A stretch of DNA of 46,929 nt from Klenkia sp. PcliD-1-E (GTDB taxonomy: Bacteria; Actinomycetota; Actinomycetes; Mycobacteriales; Geodermatophilaceae): assembly GCF_024124375.1 (NCBI RefSeq), contig NZ_JAMXRZ010000019.1, positions 1 to 46,929 of the forward strand, read 5' to 3'. A program made the position numbers and the translations under genes. Under the pieces are notes generated by a model. It saw only the letters and a list, made by a program, of their open reading frames with translations, did not search any database and had not been told where the DNA came from. Below are positions 18,744-26,943 of this stretch, piece by piece; the stretch's first letter is position 1; each line of letters starts with the position of its first letter.

Positions 18744-19210
18744 ACGCGGACGGCGGCCCACGCGGCGGACACGGCCAGCACGACGCCGACGACCACCAGC
18801 AGGGTCAGGCCGTAGTTGCGCGGCTCGAAGGAGTAGTCGCCGGGGTCGCCGCCGAACCCGAGGAGGAAGGGCAGCGCCACCAGCGACACGGCCCCGCTGA
18901 CGGCGACCCCCACCACGGCCGGGGCGCGGGCGGGGCGGGGCAGCACCCGGGCCGCCAGCCAGCCTAGGGCGATCCAGACGGGGGCGACGAGCAGGTCGTT
19001 GACCAGCGCGGACCCGACGAACCACACCGCCCACGAGCCCAGTGCGCTGGCGCTCAGGTCGGTCCACAGGCCGTAGCCGCCCACCCCGACGGCGACCAGG
19101 CCCGGCACCAGGAACAGCCAGCGCCACCACGGGGTCAGCGCCGAGCGCAGGGGCCGGGAATCGTCGGAGACGTACCGGTGGTCCGGCGGCGGCGTGCTCA
19201 CCCTGGTCAC
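18719..19210 (-). CDS. Integral membrane protein coupled to the molybdoenzyme
   Basis: 163 residues, about four membrane helices (33-51, 62-85, 92-113, 135-155), preceded by a short polar N-terminus. The GTG at 19210 overlaps the molybdoenzyme stop (GTGA); another GTG lies at 19201. Not recognised beyond being a small membrane protein. Strict coupling suggests it assists or partners the membrane molybdoenzyme, but no heme or quinone motif is evident. Confidence 0.7.
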   Translation of the reverse strand: MTRVSTPPPDHRYVSDDSRPLRSALTPWWRWLFLVPGLVAVGVGGYGLWTDLSASALGSWAVWFVGSALVNDLLVAPVWIALGWLAARVLPRPARAPAVVGVAVSGAVSLVALPFLLGFGGDPGDYSFEPRNYGLTLLVVVGVVLAVSAAWAAVRVQRARDSA

Positions 19211-20463
19211 GACCCCACCCCCGCGGCACCCGGTGCGATGCGGCCCAGCCACTTCGTCTGCATCGCACCGGGGCGGTTGGGGGCGATCAGCCGCACCGGG
19301 TAGCCGTGGTCGACGTGCAGCTCCTCCCCGTTCAGCCGCAGGGCGAGCAGGGTCTTCTCGCTCGCCGAGTGCGGCTTGGACACGGTGGAGACCCGGTAGG
19401 ACCCGCCGGTCTGGATGGACTCGACGTGCACCACCGCCCCGCGGGGCAGGCCGGCTGCGGCCAGGACGTCCCGCAGGCGCGGACCGGTCCAGTCGGCGTT
19501 GGAGCTCCACCCCTCGACGCAGGCGATGGGCAGCCGTTCGGTGTACTGCGGGAACGCCTGCAGGTCGGCCAGGGTGAGCTCCAGCGGGGTCGGTCCCTCC
19601 ACGACGAGGCGGTAGGCCGGGTCGACGGCGGTCTCGGTGACCCCGGCGCCCTCGGCCGTCTGGTTGACCGGCAGGTCCTGCGGTCCGTAGCCCGGGATGC
19701 GCGGGCTCAGCACCGAGACCTGGGCCAGGGGGGAGACCGTCTGGCCCCACTGGGTGAGCGCCACGGCCCCCGTCGTCGCCACCGCGGCGGCGACGAAGGC
19801 GCGGCGGCTGACCGGTCCGGTCTCCTCCGCGTCGGTCTCGTCGTGGACCCGGTCGGCCTCCTCGGGGGCCAGGCCGGCGACCGCGGCGGGGGTGCCGCGA
19901 CGGGCGAGACCACGCCGGATCTGCGGGGCGTAGGAACCGACGTGGGTCAGCACCGCGCCGACGGCGACCCAGCCGGTCCAGTAGTGCGCCGACCGGAACC
20001 CGAAACCGAACGGGTACCACTGGCTGATGTTCACCAGCCCGGTGATCAGCATGAACATCGAGCTGCCCACCAGCACCAGGATGCTGATCCGGCCGACAGC
20101 CTTGGCCGGTGTGGCCGCCGGGGGCCAGCTGAACAGCTTCGGGTAGACCGTCCACAGCTTGACCAGCAGCAGCGGGATCAGCGCCAGGCCGACCGCGACG
20201 TGGGTGCCCTGGGTGACGCGGTAGAGCCACACCGGACCCGCCGGCCAGACGAACCAGCCCGGTGGGTCCTGGATGAGGTGGCTGACCAGACCGGTCAGGA
20301 AGCAGACGACGAACCCCGCACCCAGCCAGACGCCCACGCGGGACGCGCGGCGCTCGGTGTGCAGCGGGCTGGGGAAGGCGTCCTCGCGGAGGGGTCCCCG
20401 GCGCAGCGCACCGGGAGGGTCGGGCAGCCTGGCCCCCAGCACCCGGTCCACAGCTCGTGTCAC
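19207..20463 (-). CDS. Membrane-bound sulfite-oxidase-like molybdopterin oxidoreductase
   Basis: 418 residues. Residues 43-180 form four membrane helices like a small cytochrome b-type domain, with His88, His160 and His174 as possible heme ligands. Then a loop and a Tat-like motif SRRAF at 219-223 leading into a fifth helix (222-237). Residues 250-418 are a sulfite-oxidase/MsrP-like molybdopterin fold with Cys315 (IACVEGWS) as molybdenum ligand. The layout matches actinobacterial proteins reported to be inserted first by Sec and finally by Tat, so the Mo domain would face outside. Natural substrate unknown. GTG start. Confidence 0.82.
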   Translation of the reverse strand: MTRAVDRVLGARLPDPPGALRRGPLREDAFPSPLHTERRASRVGVWLGAGFVVCFLTGLVSHLIQDPPGWFVWPAGPVWLYRVTQGTHVAVGLALIPLLLVKLWTVYPKLFSWPPAATPAKAVGRISILVLVGSSMFMLITGLVNISQWYPFGFGFRSAHYWTGWVAVGAVLTHVGSYAPQIRRGLARRGTPAAVAGLAPEEADRVHDETDAEETGPVSRRAFVAAAVATTGAVALTQWGQTVSPLAQVSVLSPRIPGYGPQDLPVNQTAEGAGVTETAVDPAYRLVVEGPTPLELTLADLQAFPQYTERLPIACVEGWSSNADWTGPRLRDVLAAAGLPRGAVVHVESIQTGGSYRVSTVSKPHSASEKTLLALRLNGEELHVDHGYPVRLIAPNRPGAMQTKWLGRIAPGAAGVGS

Positions 20464-20509
20464 GTGACCTCCTTCCCGGTGCGTTCGTCGCGGGGGCGTC
20501 GTCCGGACG

Positions 20510-21196
20510 TCACAGCGACGCGGCGATCTCCTCGACGGTGCGCCGCATGCGGCTGCCCTCGGGGCACAGCGCCGCGACCTCCACCGCCTCGGCCCAGTGG
20601 TCGACGTCGGTGAGCCGGGGCAGGTCGTGCACGGTCAGCCCGGCTGCCTCCAGCGCCGCGCGGGTGTTGACCGCGGTGTCCTCGCGCGACATCGGCACGT
20701 CGGGCAGGACGGCGGCGGCGTCGGGGGAGTGCACGCCCAGGGCCCACCAGCCGCCGTCGGGGGCGGTGCCGAGGACGACGCTGCCGGGGCCGGCGGTGAC
20801 CAGCCGCGCGAGGGAGTCGGTGAGCAGCTCCGGGCTGATCTGCGGGGTGTCCATGCCGACCAGCAGCGTGGGCAGGGCGCCGTCGCCGGCCATCGCATCG
20901 GCGAACGCCGCGGCCAGCCGGGTGCCGAGGTCGCCCTCGACCTGGGGCACGACGACCATCCCGGTCAGGTCCAGGTCGCCGGGGGCGCCGTCCAGCGCGA
21001 CGACCCTCCGCCGCACGGGCGCGGCCCGGACGACGTCGAGGGTGTCGCCCACCGCGGCCGAGGCGACGGCGGCGGCCTGCTCCGGCGTGCACGGCGGGGT
21101 GAGCCGGGTCTTGCTGCGCCCGGCCACCGGGGCCTTCGTGATGACCAGCAGCTGCGTCTCGCTGCTGCGCAGGGGATCCGGTGCTGCGCCGCTCAT
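20510..21196 (-). CDS. DUF2064/TIGR04282 glycosyltransferase-like protein
   Basis: 228 residues. LLVITKAPVAGRSKTRLTPP is the nucleotide-binding start typical of TIGR04282 and CofC-like nucleotidyltransferases; LLVGMDTPQISPELL and LGTAPDGGWWALGV are further family motifs. The ATG overlaps the GT2 stop (ATGA). It often accompanies a GT2 transferase and a membrane molybdoenzyme in actinobacteria. Reaction unknown: possibly nucleotidyl or glycosyl transfer. The molybdoenzyme follows 46 bp later. Confidence 0.82.
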   Translation of the reverse strand: MSGAAPDPLRSSETQLLVITKAPVAGRSKTRLTPPCTPEQAAAVASAAVGDTLDVVRAAPVRRRVVALDGAPGDLDLTGMVVVPQVEGDLGTRLAAAFADAMAGDGALPTLLVGMDTPQISPELLTDSLARLVTAGPGSVVLGTAPDGGWWALGVHSPDAAAVLPDVPMSREDTAVNTRAALEAAGLTVHDLPRLTDVDHWAEAVEVAALCPEGSRMRRTVEEIAASL

Positions 21197-21846
21197 CGGG
21201 ACAGCACCCGGGACATGTCGCGGACGGTCTTCGCGGTGCCCAGCACGGTGCCGGTGACCTTGGACTTCGTGCCGTCCGCGCGGGGGTGGTAGTCCACGTC
21301 GAGCTCACGGATCCGCCAGCCGGCGTCCGAGGCCTTCGTGACCATCTCCAGCGGGTAGCCGAAGCGCCGGTCGGTGATGCCGAGCGCGAGCAGGTCGGCG
21401 CGGCGGGCGGCCCGCATCGGACCCAGGTCGTGCAGCCGCAGGCCGGTGCGCCGGCGCATCAGGATGCTCAGTGCGGTGTTGGCGACCCGGGCGTGCGGCG
21501 GCCAGGCACCGCGGCTGCTGGGCCTGCGGCGGCCCAGCACGAGGTCGGCCTCGCCGGCCTCGACCGGCCCGACGACGCGCGGCAGCTGCTGGGGGTCCAT
21601 GGAGGCGTCTGCGTCGCAGAAGCACACTACGTCCGCCGTCGCGGCCTCCAGGCCGGCGTGCGCGGCGGCGCCGAACCCGCGCTGCGGCACGTGGACGACG
21701 GTGGCCCCGTGGTCGGCCGCGATCTGCGCGGAGCCGTCGGTGGAGCCGTTGTCGGCGACGATCGCGCGGTAGCCGTCGGGCAGGCGGGACAGGACCCAGG
21801 GCAGGGCCCCGGCCTCGTCGAGGCAGGGCAGGACGACGTCGGGCAC
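21193..21846 (-). CDS. Family 2 glycosyltransferase (dolichol-phosphate-mannose-synthase-like)
   Basis: 217 residues, GT-A fold: VVLPCLDEAGALPWVL start, VADNGSTDGS, and the metal-binding DAD in FCDADASMD. No C-terminal membrane helices, so a soluble DPM1-like enzyme. It probably transfers a sugar to a lipid phosphate or other acceptor. First gene of the minus operon; GTG at 21846 follows TAGCGT (21858-21853) by six bases, leaderless-type. Confidence 0.87.
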   Translation of the reverse strand: MPDVVLPCLDEAGALPWVLSRLPDGYRAIVADNGSTDGSAQIAADHGATVVHVPQRGFGAAAHAGLEAATADVVCFCDADASMDPQQLPRVVGPVEAGEADLVLGRRRPSSRGAWPPHARVANTALSILMRRRTGLRLHDLGPMRAARRADLLALGITDRRFGYPLEMVTKASDAGWRIRELDVDYHPRADGTKSKVTGTVLGTAKTVRDMSRVLSR

Positions 21847-21904
21847 CAGGGGACGCTAACCGCGGTCCGGCGCGCCCGCTCACCGACACCTACAGTCCGA
21901 CCTC
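21847..21904. promoter_or_regulatory. Divergent leaderless promoters between GT2 and GT-C genes
   Basis: Minus -10 TAGCGT at 21858-21853, six bases from GTG 21846. Plus -10 TACAGT at 21891-21896, eight bases from GTG 21905. Confidence 0.55.
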
Positions 21905-23248
21905 GTGACCAGCGCGGAGCCGACGACGTCCCGGGTCCGGCGCAGGCTGCCGGTGGTCGCGGTGGTGGCCACGGCCCTGTTCGTGCTGGTGGTGGGGTTC
22001 ATCGGGTGGCGGCTGGCCGAGGGCGGGACCGTGCTGCACCTGCTCGGCGGCTACGTGCTGCGCGGCGGGTTCGGGGTGGTGCTGACCCCGCGGGTGCTGA
22101 TGCCGGTCGCGGTCGCGGTGGCCGTCGTCCTGGTCGGCCCGGGGCTGGCCTCCCGGCTGCGGTTCGGCGTGCTGGTGGCCGGGTCGGCGGTCGTGGCGGC
22201 GGTGTGGGCGGTTGCGCTGGCCCTCAGCAGCGGTTGGCACCGGTTGCCCGAGCCGCTGTCGGTGGTCTACGAGTACCCGAACGACGTGCCGCGGGTGGGC
22301 TCGATCGGGACCTTCCTGTCCACGTTCACGCAGTTCGTGCCGGCCGACTCCGCCGACCCGTGGACCACCCACGTCGCCGGGCACCCGCCGGGTGCGCTGC
22401 TGGCCTTCGTGCTGCTGGACCGGCTGGGGCTCTCGGGCCTGGGCTGGGACGCCGCGCTGTGCATCGTGGGCGGGGTGCTCGCCGTCCCGGCCGTGCTGGT
22501 CACGGTGCGGGCGGTCGCCGGGGAGGGGCACGCGCGGGTGGTGGCGCCGTTCCTGGTGCTGGCGCCCATCGCGCTGTGGGTCGCCACCAGCGCCGACGCC
22601 CTCTTCGCCGGGGTCGCCTCGTGGGGGGTGGCCGGTCTGGCCACCGCCGCGGTCTCATCCGGCCGGCGCCGGGACGCGAAGGCGCTGGCCGGCGGCCTGC
22701 TGCTCGGGCTGGCGCTGTTCCTGTCCTTCGGGCTCACCGCGCTCGGCCTGGTGGCGGTCGTGGTCGTGCTGGTGCACCGGCGGGCACTGGGCTGGGGCGG
22801 GGTCGTGCGCGTGCTGGCCGTCGGCGCGGTCGGCGTCCTGCTCGTGGTGGGCCTGTTCCTGCTCGGCGGCTACTGGTGGCTGGACGGGTTCCACGCGGCG
22901 GGGGACCGGGTGCGCTCGGGTCCCTCCTACGCCAACCGGCCGCTGGCGTTCTTCCTGTTCTCCAACCTGGCCGCGGGTGCGCTCGCGGTCGGCCCGGCCG
23001 CGATCGCCGGGCTGGCGTCGCTGCGCCGGCACCGGCTGGCGCTGCTGCCGCTGACCGCGCTGGTCGGCATCCTGGCCAGCGACTCCACCGGCCTGGTGCG
23101 CGGGGAGACCGAGCGCATCTGGCTGCCCTTCTACGTCTGGGTGCTCTGCGCGACGGCCTTCCTGCCGCAGCGGCAGCGCCGGATGTGGCTGGCGCTCGGC
23201 GCAGCGCTGGCGATCGTCATCGAGGTGACCGTCCGCACCGAGTGGTGA
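21905..23248 (+). CDS. Polytopic membrane protein, GT-C glycosyltransferase-like
   Basis: 447 residues, roughly ten hydrophobic helices. A long outside loop after the third helix carries TTHVAGHPPGALLAF, resembling the HxPPG loop of GT-C polyprenyl-phosphate-sugar-dependent transferases, and a late loop DSTGLVRGETERIWLPFY has the RxxERxWLPF pattern seen in such proteins. Divergent from the GT2 gene, which could supply its lipid-linked sugar donor. Enzyme activity is inference; the membrane topology is clear. Confidence 0.72.
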   Translation: MTSAEPTTSRVRRRLPVVAVVATALFVLVVGFIGWRLAEGGTVLHLLGGYVLRGGFGVVLTPRVLMPVAVAVAVVLVGPGLASRLRFGVLVAGSAVVAAVWAVALALSSGWHRLPEPLSVVYEYPNDVPRVGSIGTFLSTFTQFVPADSADPWTTHVAGHPPGALLAFVLLDRLGLSGLGWDAALCIVGGVLAVPAVLVTVRAVAGEGHARVVAPFLVLAPIALWVATSADALFAGVASWGVAGLATAAVSSGRRRDAKALAGGLLLGLALFLSFGLTALGLVAVVVVLVHRRALGWGGVVRVLAVGAVGVLLVVGLFLLGGYWWLDGFHAAGDRVRSGPSYANRPLAFFLFSNLAAGALAVGPAAIAGLASLRRHRLALLPLTALVGILASDSTGLVRGETERIWLPFYVWVLCATAFLPQRQRRMWLALGAALAIVIEVTVRTEW

Positions 23249-23257
23249 GATCTGCGC

Positions 23258-24136
23258 GTGAGTCGTCGGGGTTGGGCGCTGTTCGTCGCCATGTCGGTCA
23301 TCTGGGGCGTGCCCTACCTGCTCATCAAGGTCGCCGTCGGCACCTTCGACCCGGTGCTGGTGGTCTTCACCCGGTGCTCCCTGGGCGCCGTGCTGCTCGT
23401 GCCGCTGGTGGTGGCGCGCGGGCAGCTGCGCGGGCTGGCCCGGCACTGGAGGCCGTTGCTGGCCTTCACGGTCCTGGAGATGACCGGGCCGTGGCTGCTG
23501 CTGAGCGTCGCCGAGCAGACGCTGTCCTCCTCGCTGACCGGGCTGCTGGTGGCCACCGTGCCGTTCGTCGCGGCGCTGGCCGGGCGGGTCGTGGGTGGGG
23601 AGGAGCCGCTGTCGCGGGTGCGGATCGGCGGCATGGTGCTGGGGGTGCTCGGCATCGTCGCGCTGCTGGGCCTCGACGTCCGCGGCGCGGAGCTGGTGGC
23701 GATCGGCGCCGTCGTGCTCACCGTGCTCGGCTACGGCACGGCCCCGCTGATCATCAGCCGGAAGCTGTCCGACGTGCCGGGGGTGGCCGCGAGCGCGGTG
23801 GCCCTGACGGTCACCGCCCTGGTCTACGCCCCGTTCGCCGTCCCGCGGCTGGGTCAGTTCTCCGGCGCCCCGCTGGACGCGGTGGCCGCCGTCGTCGTCC
23901 TCGGGCTGGTGTGCACCGCCCTGGCGCTGGTGCTCTTCTTCCGGCTCATCCGCGAGGTCGGCCCGCAGCGCGCGCTGGTCATCACCTTCGTCAACCCGGC
24001 GGTGGCGGTGCTGCTCGGCGTGCTGCTGCTCGGTGAGCCGTTCACCGTCGGCATCGCGGTCGGGTTGCCGGTGATCCTGGTCGGCTGCGTGCTGGCCACC
24101 CGGCGCGCCCGCACGCCCGCACCCATCCCGGCCTGA
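23258..24136 (+). CDS. EamA/DMT-superfamily transporter
   Basis: 292 residues, ten membrane helices in two EamA repeats (MSVIWGVPYLLIKVAV in the first, LTVLGYGTAPLIISRKLS starting the second). DMT exporters move amino acids, nucleotides or drugs; nothing here indicates which. GTG at 23258 lies nine bases after the previous stop, so probably cotranscribed with the GT-C-like gene. Confidence 0.87.
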   Translation: MSRRGWALFVAMSVIWGVPYLLIKVAVGTFDPVLVVFTRCSLGAVLLVPLVVARGQLRGLARHWRPLLAFTVLEMTGPWLLLSVAEQTLSSSLTGLLVATVPFVAALAGRVVGGEEPLSRVRIGGMVLGVLGIVALLGLDVRGAELVAIGAVVLTVLGYGTAPLIISRKLSDVPGVAASAVALTVTALVYAPFAVPRLGQFSGAPLDAVAAVVVLGLVCTALALVLFFRLIREVGPQRALVITFVNPAVAVLLGVLLLGEPFTVGIAVGLPVILVGCVLATRRARTPAPIPA

Positions 24137-24148
24137 GGTCGGCCGGCG

Positions 24149-25771
24149 TCAGGCAGCCTCGGGTGCCGCGTGGTCCTGCTGGCGACGACGGCGCAGCACG
24201 GCGCGGTTGTCCAGCAGGACACCCAGCGCGTAGCGGAACTGCAGCCGCTCGCCGTTGGCCCGCCAGGACGCCGGGAGACCCTCGACGGGCGGGGCAGCCG
24301 GGGTGACGTCCCCGGGCTCGGGGACCACCCACACCGGTGCGCCGTCACCGGTCCGTGCGGTGAACCGGCCCTCCGGGGTGCGCCGGACGGTGAGCCCGAG
24401 GTCGTGGACCAGACCGTGGCAGCGGTCGCACAGCAGGACCAGGTTGTCCACGTCCGTTCGTCCGCCGGCCAGCCAGGACACCAGGTGGTGGGCGTGCAGC
24501 CGTTCGGGGCGGGTCTCGGTGCACCCGGGGCGGGCGCACCCGCCGTCGCGCACCAGCAGTGACCGGCGCTGGGCGGCCGTGGCGAACCGCCGGCTGCGGC
24601 CGCAGGCCAGTACCTGCTCACCCTGCACGAGCACGGTGGTGACGGCCGCGTCGCAGGCCAGCCGGCGTGCCTGGGCCGGGCTGAGGGCGGCGACCCCGGT
24701 GAGCGCTGCCTGCCCGGCCGCCGCGTCGTCGGCCAGCACCCCGGCGTCGACTCGGATGAGCACCTCCCGCCGAGCAGGGTCCCCGGCCCGGTGGTCGACG
24801 GCCGCGACCCCGGCCCGCGCGAGGTCGAGCAGTGCCGCGGTGCGGGCGACGGTCACCCGGGCGCGGCGGCGGTCGGCGGCCTCCAGGCCCCGCCCGGCTG
24901 CCCGCTCGTCGTCCAGGTCGTCGCCGTCGACCCAGGCCGTCCAGTCCTCCGCCGGCGCCGTGTCGCCGTCCCGCTCGTGGTCGCCGTCCTGGTCCCGGCG
25001 GGCGACCCGCTCGAGGCGGGTGAGCACCTCGGCCCGGTGCTCGACCGCGGCGACCAGCTCGGCGGCGTCCTCCGCGGACAGCCGCAGGCGGAGGCTGACA
25101 CTGCCGTCGCCCTCGTCCCGCCAGTCGAACCGCGACTCCCACGGTGATGCCTGGAGGTCGGGGTGGGCGCCGTCGGCCCAGCCCTCCAGCCACACCGCCG
25201 CGGCGGCCCGGCGTCCGGCGGCCGCGGCGTCGTCCTCGGAGGCGCCGTCGGCCAGCGCCTCGTCCCGTGCATCCTCCTCGGCGGCCTCGCTCCGGGCCCG
25301 CGTCATCTCCGTCTGCGTGCGGTCGGACCGGCGCCACCCGGCGACCACCCTCTCCAGCTGCGCGGCCGTGCAGTGCTCGGCCACCCGCAGCAGGACCGGC
25401 TCGGTGTCGGCGTCGGCGACCCGGGCGATCGCCCGGGCCTTGGCGAAGGAGATCAACCCCCGCCGCAGCTGGTCGCTGACCTCGGGCAGGCCGGGGAGCG
25501 CCCTGGCCAGGCGCACGTGGTCACGGGCGGTGCCGGGGCCGATGCCGCACTGCCAGGACAGCCACTGCGCGCACGAGGTGATCCCCGGCAGCGCCCAGCC
25601 GCGCCGCCGGTCGAACTCCGCCACGAGGAGCAGCCAGGCCGCGGTGGCGGCGGAGAGCGACACGGCCCCGGCACGCAGCCGGGCGGCGAGCTCCTCGACC
25701 GGCTCGTCGTCCGTGCTCGCGGACACCGCCGGGTCGGCGGGGGATGCGGTCGGGACAGGCACAGGGACCAC
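24149..25771 (-). CDS. DUF222/13E12-type HNH endonuclease-like protein
   Basis: 540 residues. The N-terminal DUF222 domain includes GITSCAQWLSWQCGIGPGTARDHVRLARAL; the C-terminus has an HNH nuclease motif HAHHLVSWLAGGRTDVDNL followed by CDRCHGLVHD, with an upstream Cys pair CARPGC. This is the family of the REP13E12 proteins of mycobacteria, several of which are SOS-regulated. A near-consensus SOS box lies 16 bp upstream. GTG at 25771 has no clear ribosome site; GTG at 25762, four codons in, has GAGGTGG five bases upstream and may be the real start. DNA target and role unknown. Confidence 0.87.
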   Translation of the reverse strand: MVPVPVPTASPADPAVSASTDDEPVEELAARLRAGAVSLSAATAAWLLLVAEFDRRRGWALPGITSCAQWLSWQCGIGPGTARDHVRLARALPGLPEVSDQLRRGLISFAKARAIARVADADTEPVLLRVAEHCTAAQLERVVAGWRRSDRTQTEMTRARSEAAEEDARDEALADGASEDDAAAAGRRAAAAVWLEGWADGAHPDLQASPWESRFDWRDEGDGSVSLRLRLSAEDAAELVAAVEHRAEVLTRLERVARRDQDGDHERDGDTAPAEDWTAWVDGDDLDDERAAGRGLEAADRRRARVTVARTAALLDLARAGVAAVDHRAGDPARREVLIRVDAGVLADDAAAGQAALTGVAALSPAQARRLACDAAVTTVLVQGEQVLACGRSRRFATAAQRRSLLVRDGGCARPGCTETRPERLHAHHLVSWLAGGRTDVDNLVLLCDRCHGLVHDLGLTVRRTPEGRFTARTGDGAPVWVVPEPGDVTPAAPPVEGLPASWRANGERLQFRYALGVLLDNRAVLRRRRQQDHAAPEAA

Positions 25772-25786
25772 CTCGCGGCAACGTGT

Positions 25787-25802
25787 TCGAACAGGTGTGC
25801 GA
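25787..25802. promoter_or_regulatory. LexA (SOS) box before the DUF222-HNH gene
   Basis: TCGAACAGGTGTGCGA differs by one base from the actinobacterial LexA consensus TCGAAC-N4-GTTCGA. Placed 16-40 bp before the HNH start, where bound LexA would block transcription. Confidence 0.7.
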
Positions 25803-25831
25803 ACAGTGGCACGGGGGTCCGACAGAACCGG

Positions 25832-25859
25832 CGGGGGCGTTTCCGCGGAAACGCCCCCG
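25832..25859 (-). terminator. 28-bp perfect palindrome, terminator of the epimerase gene
   Basis: A perfect inverted repeat of 14-base arms with no spacer, six bases after the epimerase stop on the minus strand. As RNA it forms a strong hairpin. It separates the epimerase unit from the SOS-controlled HNH gene on the same strand. Confidence 0.75.
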
Positions 25860-25864
25860 GGTGG

Positions 25865-26932
25865 TCAGGGCTGCTGGGGTGCGGCCCGCAGCTCGGCGGT
25901 CGCGAACTCCCGCATGCCGTCCTCGAAGCTGACGGCGGCGGCGTACCCCAGCTCGTCCTGGGCCCGGGACGGGCTGGCCACCACGTGCCGGACGTCGCCG
26001 ATGCGGTACTGGCCGGTGACCTCGGGCGCCGGGCCGCCGAACGCGTCGGCCAGCGCGCGGGCCATGTCGCCGACCGTGTGCGGGGTCCCGCTGGCGACGT
26101 TGTAGGTGCGCAGCGTCGACTCCTCCGGCGGGTTCTCGTACGCCTTGAGGTTGGCCTGCGCGACATCGGTGACGTGCACGAAGTCGCGCATCTGCCCGCC
26201 GTCCTCGTAGACCTGCGGCGCCTTCCCACCCTCCAGCGAGGACCGGAAGATCGAGGCGACGCCGGCGTAGAAGGTGTCGCGCGGCATCCGCGGGCCGTAG
26301 ACGTTGTGGTAGCGCAGCCCCACCGCGGTGCCCCCCGTCGAGCGCGCCCAGGCCGAGGACAGGTGCTCCTGTGCCAGCTTGGTGGCCGCGTAGGTGTTGC
26401 GCGGGTCCGGCGGGGTCTCCTCGCCCACCCGCCCCCACGCCAGCTCGCGCCCGCAGACCGGGCAGGGCGGGTCGAAGCGTCCCTCGTCGAGGTCGGCGCG
26501 CCGTCGCGGTGCGGCGGGGACGACCCCGTGCTCGGCGCACTCGTACCGGCCCTCGCCGTAGACCACCATGGAGCTGGCGAACACCAGCCGGCCGATGCCG
26601 GCGCGCGCCATGCCGGCCAGCAGCACCGCCGTCCCCAGGTCGTTGATCCCGGCGTAGGCCGGCATGTCCTGCACGTCGATGCCCAGGCCGACCATCGCGG
26701 CCTGGTGGTTCACCGCCTCGACGCCGTCGAGCACGCGGTCGACGGTCGCCGGGTCGCGCACGTCGCCGACCACCAGCTCGGCGCCGTCCAGACCGGGCGG
26801 GCCGCCGGGGTACACCGGGTGGACGGCGGGCAGCAGCGCGTCGAGCACCCGCACCTCGTGCCCGGCCTCGAGGTGGGCGGCGACGACGTGGGAGCCGATG
26901 AACCCGGCTCCGCCGGTGACGAGGATGCGCAC
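25865..26932 (-). CDS. NAD-dependent sugar-nucleotide epimerase/dehydratase with a zinc-knuckle-like insert
   Basis: 355 residues, extended SDR. NAD motif GGAGFIG at 7-13, active site Ser120/121 with Tyr181-x3-Lys185. Between them a roughly 30-residue insert has Cys132, His135, Cys157 and Cys160 (CPVC), spaced like a zinc site. I recall similar inserts in dTDP-L-rhamnose 4-epimerase-like enzymes, so that activity is a possibility. GTG at 26932 follows TAGCGT (26946-26941) by eight bases; this -10 overlaps the TAG stop of the tetR gene. Could serve the nearby glycosyltransferases. Confidence 0.85.
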   Translation of the reverse strand: MRILVTGGAGFIGSHVVAAHLEAGHEVRVLDALLPAVHPVYPGGPPGLDGAELVVGDVRDPATVDRVLDGVEAVNHQAAMVGLGIDVQDMPAYAGINDLGTAVLLAGMARAGIGRLVFASSMVVYGEGRYECAEHGVVPAAPRRRADLDEGRFDPPCPVCGRELAWGRVGEETPPDPRNTYAATKLAQEHLSSAWARSTGGTAVGLRYHNVYGPRMPRDTFYAGVASIFRSSLEGGKAPQVYEDGGQMRDFVHVTDVAQANLKAYENPPEESTLRTYNVASGTPHTVGDMARALADAFGGPAPEVTGQYRIGDVRHVVASPSRAQDELGYAAAVSFEDGMREFATAELRAAPQQP

Positions 26933-26943
26933 GACGGCGAACG

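Noticed and set aside
21181-24036. 951-codon plus-strand frame across several genes
   Set aside because: It crosses the GT2 gene, the promoter region and two membrane-protein genes in other frames; Arg/Ala/Gly-rich composition.
24149-25771. DUF222-HNH gene as a transposon or intein-like mobile element
   Set aside because: No terminal repeats, no target duplication and no composition change were seen; an ordinary chromosomal copy is simpler.
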